A stretch of 44,350 nucleotides of DNA from positions 1 through 44,350 of the forward strand of contig CAJQQH010000120.1 in the NCBI GenBank assembly GCA_905480405.1, written 5' to 3'. Below, piece by piece: positions 8,346 through 16,803 of the stretch (the first letter of the stretch is position 1; each line of letters begins with the position of its first letter). Source of the DNA: an uncultured Polaribacter sp. (GTDB lineage: Bacteria; Bacteroidota; Bacteroidia; Flavobacteriales; Flavobacteriaceae). Position numbers and translations under genes: made by a program. A model generated the notes under the pieces. That model did not search any database, was not told the DNA's origin, and was given only the letters and a program-made list of their open reading frames with translations.

Positions 8346-9053
8346 TTACAGGTTTTTTACAATTTTATATTCTGGATAGATTTCTTCTAGTAATTCCTGT
8401 GCTTTTTGGGGTATTAAAAATCCAGTAACATAAAATAGAATTATTAACATAGTTATTGAAAATGCTATTAATAATAACCAATGTGTCTCTATGGTGTAAA
8501 AAGGTACTTTTACTAAATTAAGTGAATTGAATATATGAATAAACACAAAACCAGAAAACCCTTGTCTAGTTTCACCAATCATAGATTCTAGTAAAAAAAC
8601 CTTTTCTTCTTTAAGTTTTGCTTTTTTGTGTTTTTTCTTAAATTTTGATTGTTTTATTAAATCATAAATAACCAATACAAAAAGTGAAACTAATAGAATA
8701 TATTCTGAATTTTGTATTTGTAAAACCACAAAAAGAGCAAAAAAGACACTTAAAGTAGAAATCACTTTTGGCAACGTAAACCATTCTTTAAAAAAGCGCC
8801 ACAAAATTTTTCTATATCGCTTATTCATTTGTTTTTGTTTAGCTTCTATGACATCCATAAAACCAAAAATGCCAAATTTTTTGAATGATTTATCCCTCAA
8901 TTGTTCAAAAGATAATTTTGGATATTCTACCCCAATTTCTTCAATATCATTTGCCAGATGATCTACCAATTCCGATTGCACATCATAAAAATACACATAA
9001 TGTTTACGAGTAAATTTAAATAGTTCTTCTATTTGATGTTCTGTTAACTTCAT
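8346..9053 (-). CDS. Membrane protein with N-terminal HAAS-like domain (paralog 1)
   Basis: Function unknown. The 235 residues split into a soluble N-terminal part (about 1-95) and four membrane helices (about 98-118, 119-137, 165-182, 197-222). The first 40 residues align without gaps to the two upstream genes: L3, Q7, D24, E28, D31, H32, D36 and E38 are identical in all three. The ELVDHLANDIE segment resembles the helical HAAS/DUF1700-type signalling domain often encoded beside PadR regulators. Its ATG overlaps the stop of the preceding gene by 4 bp (ATGA), so translation is coupled. It lies between the paralogs and the ABC permease and is a candidate signalling partner of PadR. Confidence 0.65.
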   Translation of the reverse strand: MKLTEHQIEELFKFTRKHYVYFYDVQSELVDHLANDIEEIGVEYPKLSFEQLRDKSFKKFGIFGFMDVIEAKQKQMNKRYRKILWRFFKEWFTLPKVISTLSVFFALFVVLQIQNSEYILLVSLFVLVIYDLIKQSKFKKKHKKAKLKEEKVFLLESMIGETRQGFSGFVFIHIFNSLNLVKVPFYTIETHWLLLIAFSITMLIILFYVTGFLIPQKAQELLEEIYPEYKIVKNL

Positions 9054-9748
9054 GAAAGCAAATTATTACGCATCGTTTCTACCCTTTTAATCGCTTTTTT
9101 ATATACTTGAAAACCAGAAATGGAAAGTACTAAATGTAAAGGAACAATAGTAAAAATTATCGTTTTATGATAGGTTGTAGGTATCGGTAAAAAATCATTA
9201 TTACCCATAAACTGAAAGAATACATTTAAAATTAAAAAAGAGAAACTCATATAATGTAAACCATAATTTTTATGAATAGAGTTCCCTAATTTCTTTTTAT
9301 GAATCATTATATATTCCCACAAAAACAATAAAGCTGGTAATAAAAATATAATAAAGTTTATTTTCAAAAAAGCGCTATTAGAAACATTTTGAGATAAAAC
9401 GAATAATAAAAGCAAGCTCAAAATAAAAACAATAAGGTTTTTGGGCTTTTTAAAGAAATTACGAACTTCTAAAAAATATTCTTTTCGATACTTTTTACCA
9501 ACATTTTTCCATCCTTCTTTATTCTGTTTTTCGAAACTAGAACCGTTAAAATTCTCTTTCCAACCCATAGAAACAAATGCTTCTTGTACTATTTCTTTAA
9601 ATTGACATTCAGTGTTCTTAGGTTTTAAAATGCTTTCTACATCAGTAACTATATGATCTAACATTTCTATTCTAATGTCCCAATATTTTACACCATCATT
9701 TTCTAATCGATGATCTATAAACTGTATTTGTTTTTTTGTTAATTCCAT
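9050..9748 (-). CDS. Membrane protein with N-terminal HAAS-like domain (paralog 2)
   Basis: Function unknown. The 232 residues have a soluble N-terminus with the shared block (Q7, D24, E28, D31-H32, D36-x-E38; EMLDHIVTDVE), a charged linker to about residue 100, and four hydrophobic segments (about 105-122, 127-146, 163-180, 190-212). Outside the first 40 residues similarity to paralogs 1 and 3 is weak, so the copies are old. It starts 2 bp after paralog 3 and ends in a 4-bp overlap with paralog 1. The invariant Asp-His pair may be a ligand or contact surface; that is a guess. Confidence 0.65.
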   Translation of the reverse strand: MELTKKQIQFIDHRLENDGVKYWDIRIEMLDHIVTDVESILKPKNTECQFKEIVQEAFVSMGWKENFNGSSFEKQNKEGWKNVGKKYRKEYFLEVRNFFKKPKNLIVFILSLLLLFVLSQNVSNSAFLKINFIIFLLPALLFLWEYIMIHKKKLGNSIHKNYGLHYMSFSFLILNVFFQFMGNNDFLPIPTTYHKTIIFTIVPLHLVLSISGFQVYKKAIKRVETMRNNLLS

Positions 9749-9750
9749 TG

Positions 9751-10404
9751 TTATGAAATTTTATACTTTTTAATTGCTTCTTTGTGCTTTTTGTAGAAAT
9801 AACTACAGATATAGGTTACTGCAAAACCAGCAATTTGAAAACTGATTAGAAAAGGAATGATACTCCCATCATCATTAAAATAATTTCCCTTTAGCAGAGA
9901 AATTAATAAGAATAAAATACCTGCATATTGAGTTTTAAGAATAAATCGATAAGTTGTTTTTACTTTTGTATTTAAGACTTTTATAAAAATAAAAATCGAA
10001 TAAAATAAAAAGACAATATTTAAAGTATTTAACGACGTATTTATAAAATCTATAGTGTTTTTAGAAAAAGTGATTGAAAAATTTGTGGTGATAATAATTG
10101 GTAAAACATAAGCTGTTAGATATAAAAAGAAAAAAGGTTTAAAAATTTTAATTGCTTTTTTAACTACAATTTTAGATTCTGAATACTGTATGCCAAAATA
10201 AAAACTAGATGTCTCTCTAAAATGTTTTTCCCATCTAATTTTAGTCATAACAAAAGCATCTTCAAAAGAATGACTTTTAATTATTAAATTTTCTATATCT
10301 GATAAAATATGATCTAAAATTTCTACTTTTAAATCGATAAAGTCAAAATTTATTTTGCTAAGATAGTTTTCTATTTGTTCTACTTGTTCTTTTGATAATT
10401 CCAT
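9751..10404 (-). CDS. Membrane protein with N-terminal HAAS-like domain (paralog 3)
   Basis: Function unknown. At 217 residues it is the shortest of the three and lies 1 bp after the PadR gene, so the two are co-translated. The N-terminal block is LSKEQVEQIENYL, then D24, E28 and EILDHILSDIE, in the same register as the other copies. The soluble part is shorter (to about residue 72). Four membrane helices follow at about 79-97, 112-132, 147-166 and 178-200. In other phyla HAAS-type proteins adjoin PadR-like regulators, so a membrane partner controlling PadR or the ABC exporter is plausible. Confidence 0.65.
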   Translation of the reverse strand: MELSKEQVEQIENYLSKINFDFIDLKVEILDHILSDIENLIIKSHSFEDAFVMTKIRWEKHFRETSSFYFGIQYSESKIVVKKAIKIFKPFFFLYLTAYVLPIIITTNFSITFSKNTIDFINTSLNTLNIVFLFYSIFIFIKVLNTKVKTTYRFILKTQYAGILFLLISLLKGNYFNDDGSIIPFLISFQIAGFAVTYICSYFYKKHKEAIKKYKIS

Positions 10405-10405
10405 A

Positions 10406-10744
10406 TTACTCCAAACTAAATTTAGGGTTTACCAAATGTTGCATCGTTTTTAAAAACTCTTGCATTTCGGCTAATTTATTTGCAGTTTCTTTGGTTCCGC
10501 TTTCTGTTAATTTGTAATATTTTCTAAGTCTGTTTCCTACTTTTGCAACCTCAACATCTAGCAAACCATCGGCTTCTAATTTGTGTAAAGCAGGATATAA
10601 AGCACCTTCGGTAATTTTTAATTCGCCTTTTGTTAATTCTTTTACTTTTTGAGTAATTTCATAACCATACATTTTATCATTACTTTCTAATAATTTTAAA
10701 ATGATGGTTTGTAAAGAACCTTTATATAATTTCTGATTTCCCAT
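10406..10744 (-). CDS. PadR-family transcriptional regulator
   Basis: PadR proteins are small winged-helix repressors that often control adjacent exporter or stress genes. The 112 residues carry the core GSLQTIILKLLESNDKMYGYEITQ (about 9-32), then LKITEGALYPALHKLEADGLL (recognition helix and wing, about 42-62) and KYYKLTESG. The length fits the PadR-s1 group with one C-terminal helix. It is the first gene of the six-gene operon and very likely controls its own transcription. A TAnnTTTG box lies about 100 bp upstream, with a palindromic repeat between box and gene. Confidence 0.93.
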   Translation of the reverse strand: MGNQKLYKGSLQTIILKLLESNDKMYGYEITQKVKELTKGELKITEGALYPALHKLEADGLLDVEVAKVGNRLRKYYKLTESGTKETANKLAEMQEFLKTMQHLVNPKFSLE

Positions 10745-10764
10745 TTTTAAAAATGTGTAATTGT

Positions 10765-10828
10765 GATTATAAGGAGCGTTGCAATCTTATAATTAAAGTA
10801 ACAGATTGCTCGTAAACTCGCAATGACG
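10765..10828. repeat. Degenerate palindromic repeat, CGTCATTGCGAG type, copy 1
   Basis: Left arm ending AGGAGCGTTGCAATCT (10772-10787) faces right arm AGATTGCTCGTAAA (10803-10816), followed by CTCGCAATGACG (10817-10828). The arms match the dispersed palindrome written CGTCATTGCGAG...GCAATCT that I know from many Bacteroidetes and other genomes. It lies in the likely 5' leader of the PadR operon and could fold in the RNA. Confidence 0.65.
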
Positions 10829-10841
10829 TTTTATCGCTCGC

Positions 10842-10849
10842 CAAATATA
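10842..10849 (-). promoter_or_regulatory. Candidate -7 box of the PadR operon
   Basis: TATATTTG on the minus strand matches TAnnTTTG. I do not see a TTG at the normal -33 distance, so the promoter is incomplete or depends on another factor. A start near 10836 would give a leader of about 90 nt containing repeat copy 1. Confidence 0.4.
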
Positions 10850-10900
10850 CATAATTTTCTTATACATTAGATTCTTATGTATTATTTTTAAATCATAAAA

Positions 10901-10930
10901 AAATCCCGAAAAAGTAATTTTTCAGGATTT
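10901..10930 (-). terminator. Intrinsic terminator after thioredoxin gene
   Basis: AAATCCCGAAAAA (10901-10913) pairs with TTTTTCAGGATTT (10918-10930) with one mismatch and a 4-nt loop. A and T runs on the two sides let it work in either direction. It lies about 95 bp beyond the trx stop and separates that gene from the PadR operon. Confidence 0.75.
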
Positions 10931-10958
10931 TTAAATGCTTATTTGCCTAATTGTTTTC

Positions 10959-11018
10959 CGAATTTACGAGCAATCTCTCCGTTTAACACAAAAATTGTTT
11001 TTGTTACTCGCAATGATG
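10959..11018. repeat. Degenerate palindromic repeat, CGTCATTGCGAG type, copy 2
   Basis: TTTACGAGCAATCT (10963-10976) is the exact reverse complement of 10803-10816 in copy 1. CTCGCAATGATG (11007-11018) repeats 10817-10828 with one change. The element lies directly after the trx stop codon, before its terminator. Both copies flank the terminator. Confidence 0.6.
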
Positions 11019-11025
11019 TAGAATC

Positions 11026-11385
11026 TTATTTTGTCACTTTTAAAACATCTGCAATAATACGTTCTAATTCTGCTTTTGGTAAAGCACCATTTGCCATTTG
11101 TGGCTGCCCTTCTGCAGGACAAAATAACATAGATGGGATACTTCTAATACCAAATGCTGCAGCTAATTCTTGCTCTGCTTCTGTGTCTATTTTATAAATA
11201 TCAATTTTTCCTTCATATTCATCAGACAACTGCTCTAAAACAGGAGCTAAAGATTTACAAGGTCCGCACCAATCTGCATAAAAATCTATAAATGCTGGTC
11301 TATTTCCTTCAAACTTCCATTCTTTGTTTTCTTCAAAATTAAAAACCTTTTTTAAAAAAGTTTCTTTTGTTAAATTTTCTGTCAT
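11026..11385 (-). CDS. trxA: Thioredoxin
   Basis: This is a cytoplasmic dithiol oxidoreductase. The 119 residues show the thioredoxin fold with active site WCGPC (W39-C43), preceded by FIDFYAD, and the cis-proline P84 in IRSIP. An N-terminal helix of about 20 residues (LTKETFLKKVFNFEENKEW) is longer than in E. coli TrxA and recalls the Bacteroidetes form. No signal peptide is present. A promoter with TACTTTTG (11411-11404) lies 19 bp upstream of the ATG, so the gene is monocistronic and ends at the repeat/terminator pair. Confidence 0.95.
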   Translation of the reverse strand: MTENLTKETFLKKVFNFEENKEWKFEGNRPAFIDFYADWCGPCKSLAPVLEQLSDEYEGKIDIYKIDTEAEQELAAAFGIRSIPSMLFCPAEGQPQMANGALPKAELERIIADVLKVTK

Positions 11386-11403
11386 AATAAATTATTTTCT
11401 ATA

Positions 11404-11431
11404 CAAAAGTAGTCGTTTTTAAATCGTTCAA
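11404..11431 (-). promoter_or_regulatory. Promoter of the thioredoxin gene
   Basis: On the minus strand -7 TACTTTTG (11411-11404) is preceded by TTG (11431-11429) with a 17-bp spacer, within the TTG-N17-23-TAnnTTTG range of Flavobacteria. The expected start is about 12 nt before the ATG. Confidence 0.55.
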
Positions 11432-11533
11432 ATTACAAACTATCAATAATTATAAAATTGAATTAACTTAAAAACTTAAATTGGAAGTACTATTTTAGTG
11501 TCTTATTAAGTTAGATTAAAAAAAAAGTATTTA

Positions 11534-13582
11534 ATGTATCCAGAAACAAGAAAAAAACCAGTTGTAGATTCCTTTTTTGGAACCGATGTTGTAGATAATT
11601 ACAGATGGTTAGAAGATGATAAAAGTCAAGAAACAAAAGCTTGGGTAAAAGCAGAAAATGAGGTTACATTCAACTATTTAAATCAAATTACTTACAGAGA
11701 TCAACTAAAAGAACGTTTGTCTGAATTATGGAATTATGAAAAAATAGGAATTCCTTTTACTGAAGGTAATTATACTTATTTTTCTAAAAATGATGGACTA
11801 CAAAACCAAGCTGTAATCTATAGAAAAAAGGGAACTTCTGAGCCTGAAGTATTTTTAGATCCGAATACTTTTTCTGAAGACGGAACAACTTCTTTAGGTG
11901 CTTTAAGTTTTTCTGAAGACGGAAAAACACTAGCGTATTCAATATCTGAAGGTGGTTCTGATTGGAGAAAAATTATAATAATAGACACAGAATCTAAAAC
12001 TATTAAAGAAGATGTTTTAGTTGATGTAAAATTCTCGAGTATTTCTTGGTACAAAAACGAAGGATTTTATTACTCTAGTTACGATAAACCTGACGGAAGC
12101 GAGTTATCTGCAAAAACAGATCAGCACAAATTATATTATCATCAATTAAGTACTTCTCAAAATGAAGACACAGTTATTTTTGGTGAAATTGAAACGGAAA
12201 AACATAGATATGTTGGTGGCTATTTAACCGAAGATTTTAGATATTTAATTATTACCGCACAAGTTTCTACTTCTGGTAATAAATTATTTATCAAAGATTT
12301 ATCCGAAGAAAAATCAACTTTAAAAACCGTTATTAATAATTTTGATAGCGATACATTTATTATAGAAAATAAAGGAAGTACATTATTTTTGGTTACTAAT
12401 TTAAATGCTCCAAACAAAAAAGTAGTTACCGTGGATGCAAAAAATCCTACTCCAGAAAATTGGCAATATTTTATACCTGAAACAGAAAATGTATTAAATT
12501 TAAGTTCGGGTTCGTCCTATTTTTTTGCCAATTATATGGTAGATGCTGTTTCTAAAGTTTTGCAATATGACTTTAATGGCACATTAATTAGAGAAATCAT
12601 TTTACCCGGAATAGGAACAACTTCTGGATTTAGCGGAAAAACAAAAGCCAAAGAATTGTATTTCTCATTTACAAATTACAATACTCCAAATGCTTCATAT
12701 AAACTAGACCCTAAAAAAGGAACGTATGAATCTTATTGGAAACCTGATGTAGACTTTAATAGTAATGCATATGTAAGTGAGCAGGTTTTTTATAATTCTA
12801 AAGATGGCACAAAAATACCAATGATTATTACCCATAAAAAAGGTTTGAATTTAAATGGGAAAAATCCAACTATTTTATATGGTTACGGCGGATTTAATAT
12901 TAGCTTAACTCCTACTTTTAGTATTGCAAATGCAGTTTGGTTAGAACAAGGTGGTGTTTATGCGGTACCTAATTTACGAGGCGGAGGAGAATATGGAAAG
13001 AAATGGCACGATGCCGGAACTCAATTAAAAAAACAAAATGTGTTTGACGATTTTATTGCTGCTGCAGAATATTTAATTGCAGAAAAATACACTTCATCAG
13101 ATTATTTAGCAATTAGAGGTGGTTCTAATGGCGGACTTTTAGTTGGTGCAACCATGACACAAAAACCAGAATTAGCAAAAGTAGTTTTACCTGCCGTTGG
13201 TGTTTTAGATATGCTAAGATATCATACGTTTACTGCTGGTGCAGGATGGGCTTACGATTACGGTACTGCAAATGATAGCAAAGAAATGTTCGATTATTTA
13301 AAAGGATATTCGCCAGTTCATACTATAAAAAAAGGTATAGAATACCCAGCAACATTAATAACAACAGGCGATCATGACGATAGAGTTGTACCAGCCCATA
13401 GTTTTAAATTTGCTGCAGAGTTACAAGAAAAACAAACAGGAAATAACCCTACTTTAATAAGAATAGAAACCAATGCTGGTCATGGAGCAGGAACTCCTGT
13501 TGCAAAAACAATTGCCCAATATGCAGATATTTTCGGGTTTACTTTATTTAATATGGGGTTTAATAAATTACCAAATCTCTAA
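11534..13582 (+). CDS. Prolyl oligopeptidase (S9A), cytoplasmic form
   Basis: Serine peptidase that cuts after proline in short peptides. The 682 residues start directly with the family motif [28 protein letters not shown] seven-bladed propeller region (about 70-400) gates a C-terminal alpha/beta-hydrolase domain. Catalytic residues are S531 (RGGSNGG), an Asp in HDDRV (614-618) and H650 (AGHGAG). No signal peptide is present, and an in-frame stop 27 bp upstream excludes a longer start, unlike the exported Elizabethkingia enzyme. It points away from trx and converges on the sugar porter gene with only 19 bp between stops. It probably recycles peptides. Confidence 0.95.
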   Translation: MYPETRKKPVVDSFFGTDVVDNYRWLEDDKSQETKAWVKAENEVTFNYLNQITYRDQLKERLSELWNYEKIGIPFTEGNYTYFSKNDGLQNQAVIYRKKGTSEPEVFLDPNTFSEDGTTSLGALSFSEDGKTLAYSISEGGSDWRKIIIIDTESKTIKEDVLVDVKFSSISWYKNEGFYYSSYDKPDGSELSAKTDQHKLYYHQLSTSQNEDTVIFGEIETEKHRYVGGYLTEDFRYLIITAQVSTSGNKLFIKDLSEEKSTLKTVINNFDSDTFIIENKGSTLFLVTNLNAPNKKVVTVDAKNPTPENWQYFIPETENVLNLSSGSSYFFANYMVDAVSKVLQYDFNGTLIREIILPGIGTTSGFSGKTKAKELYFSFTNYNTPNASYKLDPKKGTYESYWKPDVDFNSNAYVSEQVFYNSKDGTKIPMIITHKKGLNLNGKNPTILYGYGGFNISLTPTFSIANAVWLEQGGVYAVPNLRGGGEYGKKWHDAGTQLKKQNVFDDFIAAAEYLIAEKYTSSDYLAIRGGSNGGLLVGATMTQKPELAKVVLPAVGVLDMLRYHTFTAGAGWAYDYGTANDSKEMFDYLKGYSPVHTIKKGIEYPATLITTGDHDDRVVPAHSFKFAAELQEKQTGNNPTLIRIETNAGHGAGTPVAKTIAQYADIFGFTLFNMGFNKLPNL

Positions 13583-13601
13583 TTACTATTTAATGGTGTA
13601 G

Positions 13602-15146
13602 TTATTTACTAGTTAATTCGGATTCTAATTCTTCTAAAGATTTTCCTTTGGTTTCTGGTAGAATTTTTAACATAATAAAAAAGCCAATAAATGCAATTGC
13701 ACCAAATATAAAAAAAGTAAAAGCATTTCCTAAGTTTGATAATTCCCAAGGAAAAACAAGTTGTACTAAAGAACTAATTAAAGAATTTATAAAAGCAATT
13801 ATTCCTATTGCTAATCCTCTATATTTTAAAGGATATAATTCTGATAACAAAACCCACATTACAGGACCTAATGAAAATGCAAAACATGCTATAAAACCTA
13901 AAATACCTATTAATATTAAATTAGCATTAATAGTAGTTGCAGCTTCTAAAATAACACCATCATTTTTACTATAAACCTTATTTCCTAAAGTAGCTTTTAT
14001 TTCGTTTTTAAAATTTACGTCACTCTTATATAGTTTATCTGCTAAAGGCAATAATTTATCTGCATTAGAAAACTCAAATTGATTTATTTTTTCTTTTGAT
14101 AATTTATATGTTGCTTGGTTAAAACCATAGGCACATAATAATAAACTAACAGCAATACCCGCAGTACCAATTAACAACAATGGTCTTCTACCCATTTTAT
14201 CAATTAAATAAATAGCAACAAAAGTAAATACAACAGAAATTGTACTTAATAAAACACCCGATGAAAAAGCAGCATCTGTGCCAATTCCTGTTTGTTTAAA
14301 TATAGAAGTCGCGTAAAAATAAACGGCATTAATACCTGTAATTTGCTGTAAAACACCAACTATTAAACCAACAACCAAAATAAATCGTAAAGAAGGTTTT
14401 AAGATGTCTTTAATTTTTAATACAGCTTTGTTTTTATCAGCATGTATATTTTCTTCAATTTCTAAAATTTCAATATCCCCTCTTTCTGTACCATGAATTT
14501 TATGTATTACTTTTTTTGCTTCTTCAAATCTTCCTTTTAAATACAACCAACGAGGACTTTTGGGAACAAAAAACAATAATATAAAATAAGCTATAGCAGG
14601 TATTAATTCTACACCTAGCATCCATCTCCATACGTTTTTATCAGTTAAAAAAACATTATCAACTGTATTGTATTTATTAAAAAAATAATTACTTAAAAAA
14701 GCAGCAAAAAAACCAAAAACAATATTCAGTTGCTGTAAAGAAACCAACTTTCCTCTATTTTCTGCAGTAGAAATTTCTGCAATATAAATAGGTGCTAAAA
14801 CTAACGCTGCACCAAAAGCAATACCTCCAATAATTCTTGCTAAATAAAGCATTTGATAAGAAATTGCTAAGGCAGATAAAATTGCAGAAATAGCATATAA
14901 GAAAGCAACAAAAACTAATATTTTTTTTCTCCCAATTGTATCACTCAGCCTTCCTGAAAATAACATGGCAAACATTGCAGCAAATGATGGAGCACTAACT
15001 ACCCAACCAGATTGAATTTCATTTAAATTAAATTCTGAACCCGCATAAGACATTACACCAGATATAATACCAGCATCAAAACCAAAAAGAAAACCTCCTA
15101 ATGCTACTATAAAACTAATAAATAAGGTATACGTTTTATTATTCAT
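13602..15146 (-). CDS. MFS sugar porter with extra loop between helices 9 and 10
   Basis: A 12-helix sugar:proton symporter of the XylE/GLUT type. Motifs seen are GRLSDTIGRKK (65-75), PESTAENRG-like loop EISTAENRG, VPKSPRWLY (194-202), LQQITGINAVYFYA (266-279), DKMGRRP (316-322) and PETKGKSLEELE near the C-terminus. At 514 residues it is about 55 longer than the paralog at 40577. The difference is a charged insert at about 343-408 between helices 9 and 10, on the periplasmic side. It is the last gene of the GH30-GPH-GH1 arm, but a 240-bp gap with two palindromes suggests separate control. Likely substrate: glucose or another hexose from the glucan. Confidence 0.93.
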   Translation of the reverse strand: MNNKTYTLFISFIVALGGFLFGFDAGIISGVMSYAGSEFNLNEIQSGWVVSAPSFAAMFAMLFSGRLSDTIGRKKILVFVAFLYAISAILSALAISYQMLYLARIIGGIAFGAALVLAPIYIAEISTAENRGKLVSLQQLNIVFGFFAAFLSNYFFNKYNTVDNVFLTDKNVWRWMLGVELIPAIAYFILLFFVPKSPRWLYLKGRFEEAKKVIHKIHGTERGDIEILEIEENIHADKNKAVLKIKDILKPSLRFILVVGLIVGVLQQITGINAVYFYATSIFKQTGIGTDAAFSSGVLLSTISVVFTFVAIYLIDKMGRRPLLLIGTAGIAVSLLLCAYGFNQATYKLSKEKINQFEFSNADKLLPLADKLYKSDVNFKNEIKATLGNKVYSKNDGVILEAATTINANLILIGILGFIACFAFSLGPVMWVLLSELYPLKYRGLAIGIIAFINSLISSLVQLVFPWELSNLGNAFTFFIFGAIAFIGFFIMLKILPETKGKSLEELESELTSK

Positions 15147-15210
15147 AATTCTTTTGGTTTGTTAAGAAAGTAAAATTATTGATTGCACAACTAAAGTTAA
15201 AATTTAATTT

Positions 15211-15231
15211 TCCTCATTTTTTAAATGAGGA
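15211..15231. repeat. Perfect 9-bp inverted repeat upstream of sugar porter
   Basis: TCCTCATTT (15211-15219) and AAATGAGGA (15223-15231) pair exactly around a 3-nt loop, 65 bp before the porter ATG. Neither side carries a clean T run, so an operator or leader hairpin fits at least as well as a terminator. Confidence 0.5.
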
Positions 15232-15326
15232 GTTTTATTACTAATTTATATGTATTTACAAGCTATAACAAAACAAAATTCTATAAAAAATATTATTATC
15301 TAATAGCACAAACTATCTTTTAACAA

Positions 15327-15347
15327 CTCTAATATTAGAGCTTAAGC
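15327..15347. promoter_or_regulatory. Overlapping palindromes after GH1 gene, possible operator
   Basis: CTCTAATATTAGAG (15327-15340) is a perfect 14-bp palindrome and overlaps GCTTAAGC (15340-15347), a perfect 8-bp one. No loop is left, so a dimeric protein site is more likely than an RNA hairpin. They lie 40 bp after the GH1 stop and about 180 bp before the porter gene. I find no TAnnTTTG box nearby. Confidence 0.4.
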
Positions 15348-15386
15348 AACATCAAATAAATATTATTTAAAAGTACACACATTTAA

Positions 15387-16775
15387 TTATAATGTAACAT
15401 CTGCACTATCATTTTTTATTGCTTTCTTAAGCCAATGTGCAGATTTTTTAGGAATTCTCTCTAAAGTTTTAAAATCTACATAATGCAAACCAAACCTCTG
15501 TTCGTATCCAGAAGACCACTCAAAATTGTCCATAAAAGACCACGCGAAATAGCCTTTTAAATTTACACCTTCTTCAATTACTTCTTGGCATGCCTGCAAA
15601 TATCCCTGATAAAACTCTAACCTTTCTTGATCGTTTATTTTACCATCTACTAATTTATCTGGATAAGCACAACCATTTTCGGTGATGTAAATATTAGGTT
15701 TGTTATACCTCTTATCTATCCATTTTAATAATTTCTTACAACCCCAAGGCACAACAGCCCAATCCATTAAAGTTAATTTCCAATCTTTATCTACAGACAA
15801 ATCTACATCTTGATCTTCAGAAATACCACCATTTCCATTTACAGCAACTTCTTTTACAATACCGTCTGAATTTGCAGCATACATAGTTGTATAATGATTT
15901 AAACCAAAAAAATCTGAAGTACCTTTTATCAATTCTTTTTCCGTTTCAGAAAATTCTGGTAAACGCTCTTTTAGCCTTTCTTTCATTACCTTTGGGTATT
16001 CTCCTTTGTATATAGGATCTGCAAACCAAGCTATAAAAAACTCGAGCGCTCTTTCTGCAGCATCTTTGTCCTCTTTGCTGTTTGTTAAAGGTTCTCTCCA
16101 ATCACAATTATTCGAGATTCCTATTTCTCCTTTTTGATGTGCATACTTTTCTCTGTAGGTTTTTACAGCTTTTGCATGCGCTAAAATTAAATGATGTGCA
16201 GCCAAATAAGGTTCAGAATTTGAAGTTCTACCTGGTGCAAAAACACCTTGTCCGTATCCTAAAATAGAAACTACCCATGGTTCATTTAATGTAATCCAGT
16301 TTTTTACACGATTACCAAATCTATTAAAACATACGTCTGCATATTCTTTAAAAGAATCTGTAATATCTTTGTTTAACCAACCGTCATTTTCCATTTGTAA
16401 CGCCAATGGTAAATCCCAATGATAAAGCGTTACCCAAGGAACAATATCTGCTTTTAAAAGTGCATCAATTAATTCTGAATAAAACTGAATTCCTTTTTCG
16501 TTAACTGCGCCTTTTCCTGTTGGCATAATACGAGACCAAGCAATTGAAAAACGATACGCTTTTACACCCATGTCTTTCATTAATTGTATGTCTTCCTTAA
16601 ATTTATGATAATGATCGCAAGCAACATTACCTGTTTCATTATTCTTAATTTTACCAGGAATTTGGCAAAAAGCATCCCAAATAGAAGGGCCTTTTCCATC
16701 TAAATCACTCGCACCCTCAATTTGATATGATGAAGTTGCTGTTCCCCAAACAAAATCTTTTGGAAATTTATTCAT
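15387..16775 (-). CDS. GH1 beta-glucosidase, cytoplasmic
   Basis: Retaining beta-glucosidase that releases glucose from short beta-gluco-oligosaccharides. The 462 residues begin with FPKDFVWGTATSSYQIEGA, as is usual for GH1. The acid/base is E165 (TLNEPW) and the nucleophile E366 (YITENG). Sugar-binding residues in HW-D (119-121) and WSFMDNFEWSSGY (412-424) are present. No signal peptide is found, so it acts inside the cell on imported oligomers such as gentiobiose or laminaribiose. It lies 28 bp after the GPH symporter gene, whose product likely imports its substrate. Specificity among beta-linkages cannot be read. Confidence 0.95.
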   Translation of the reverse strand: MNKFPKDFVWGTATSSYQIEGASDLDGKGPSIWDAFCQIPGKIKNNETGNVACDHYHKFKEDIQLMKDMGVKAYRFSIAWSRIMPTGKGAVNEKGIQFYSELIDALLKADIVPWVTLYHWDLPLALQMENDGWLNKDITDSFKEYADVCFNRFGNRVKNWITLNEPWVVSILGYGQGVFAPGRTSNSEPYLAAHHLILAHAKAVKTYREKYAHQKGEIGISNNCDWREPLTNSKEDKDAAERALEFFIAWFADPIYKGEYPKVMKERLKERLPEFSETEKELIKGTSDFFGLNHYTTMYAANSDGIVKEVAVNGNGGISEDQDVDLSVDKDWKLTLMDWAVVPWGCKKLLKWIDKRYNKPNIYITENGCAYPDKLVDGKINDQERLEFYQGYLQACQEVIEEGVNLKGYFAWSFMDNFEWSSGYEQRFGLHYVDFKTLERIPKKSAHWLKKAIKNDSADVTL

Positions 16776-16803
16776 AAGTTTATAATATCAATATTTTAAA
16801 ATT

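Noticed and set aside
10936..11025. Open frame after the trx stop that reads like a protein end (VLNGEIARKFGKQLGK)
   Set aside because: Much of it is encoded by palindromic repeat copy 2, which shares an exact 14-mer with copy 1. There is no proper start or ribosome site. The protein-like look is most likely chance.
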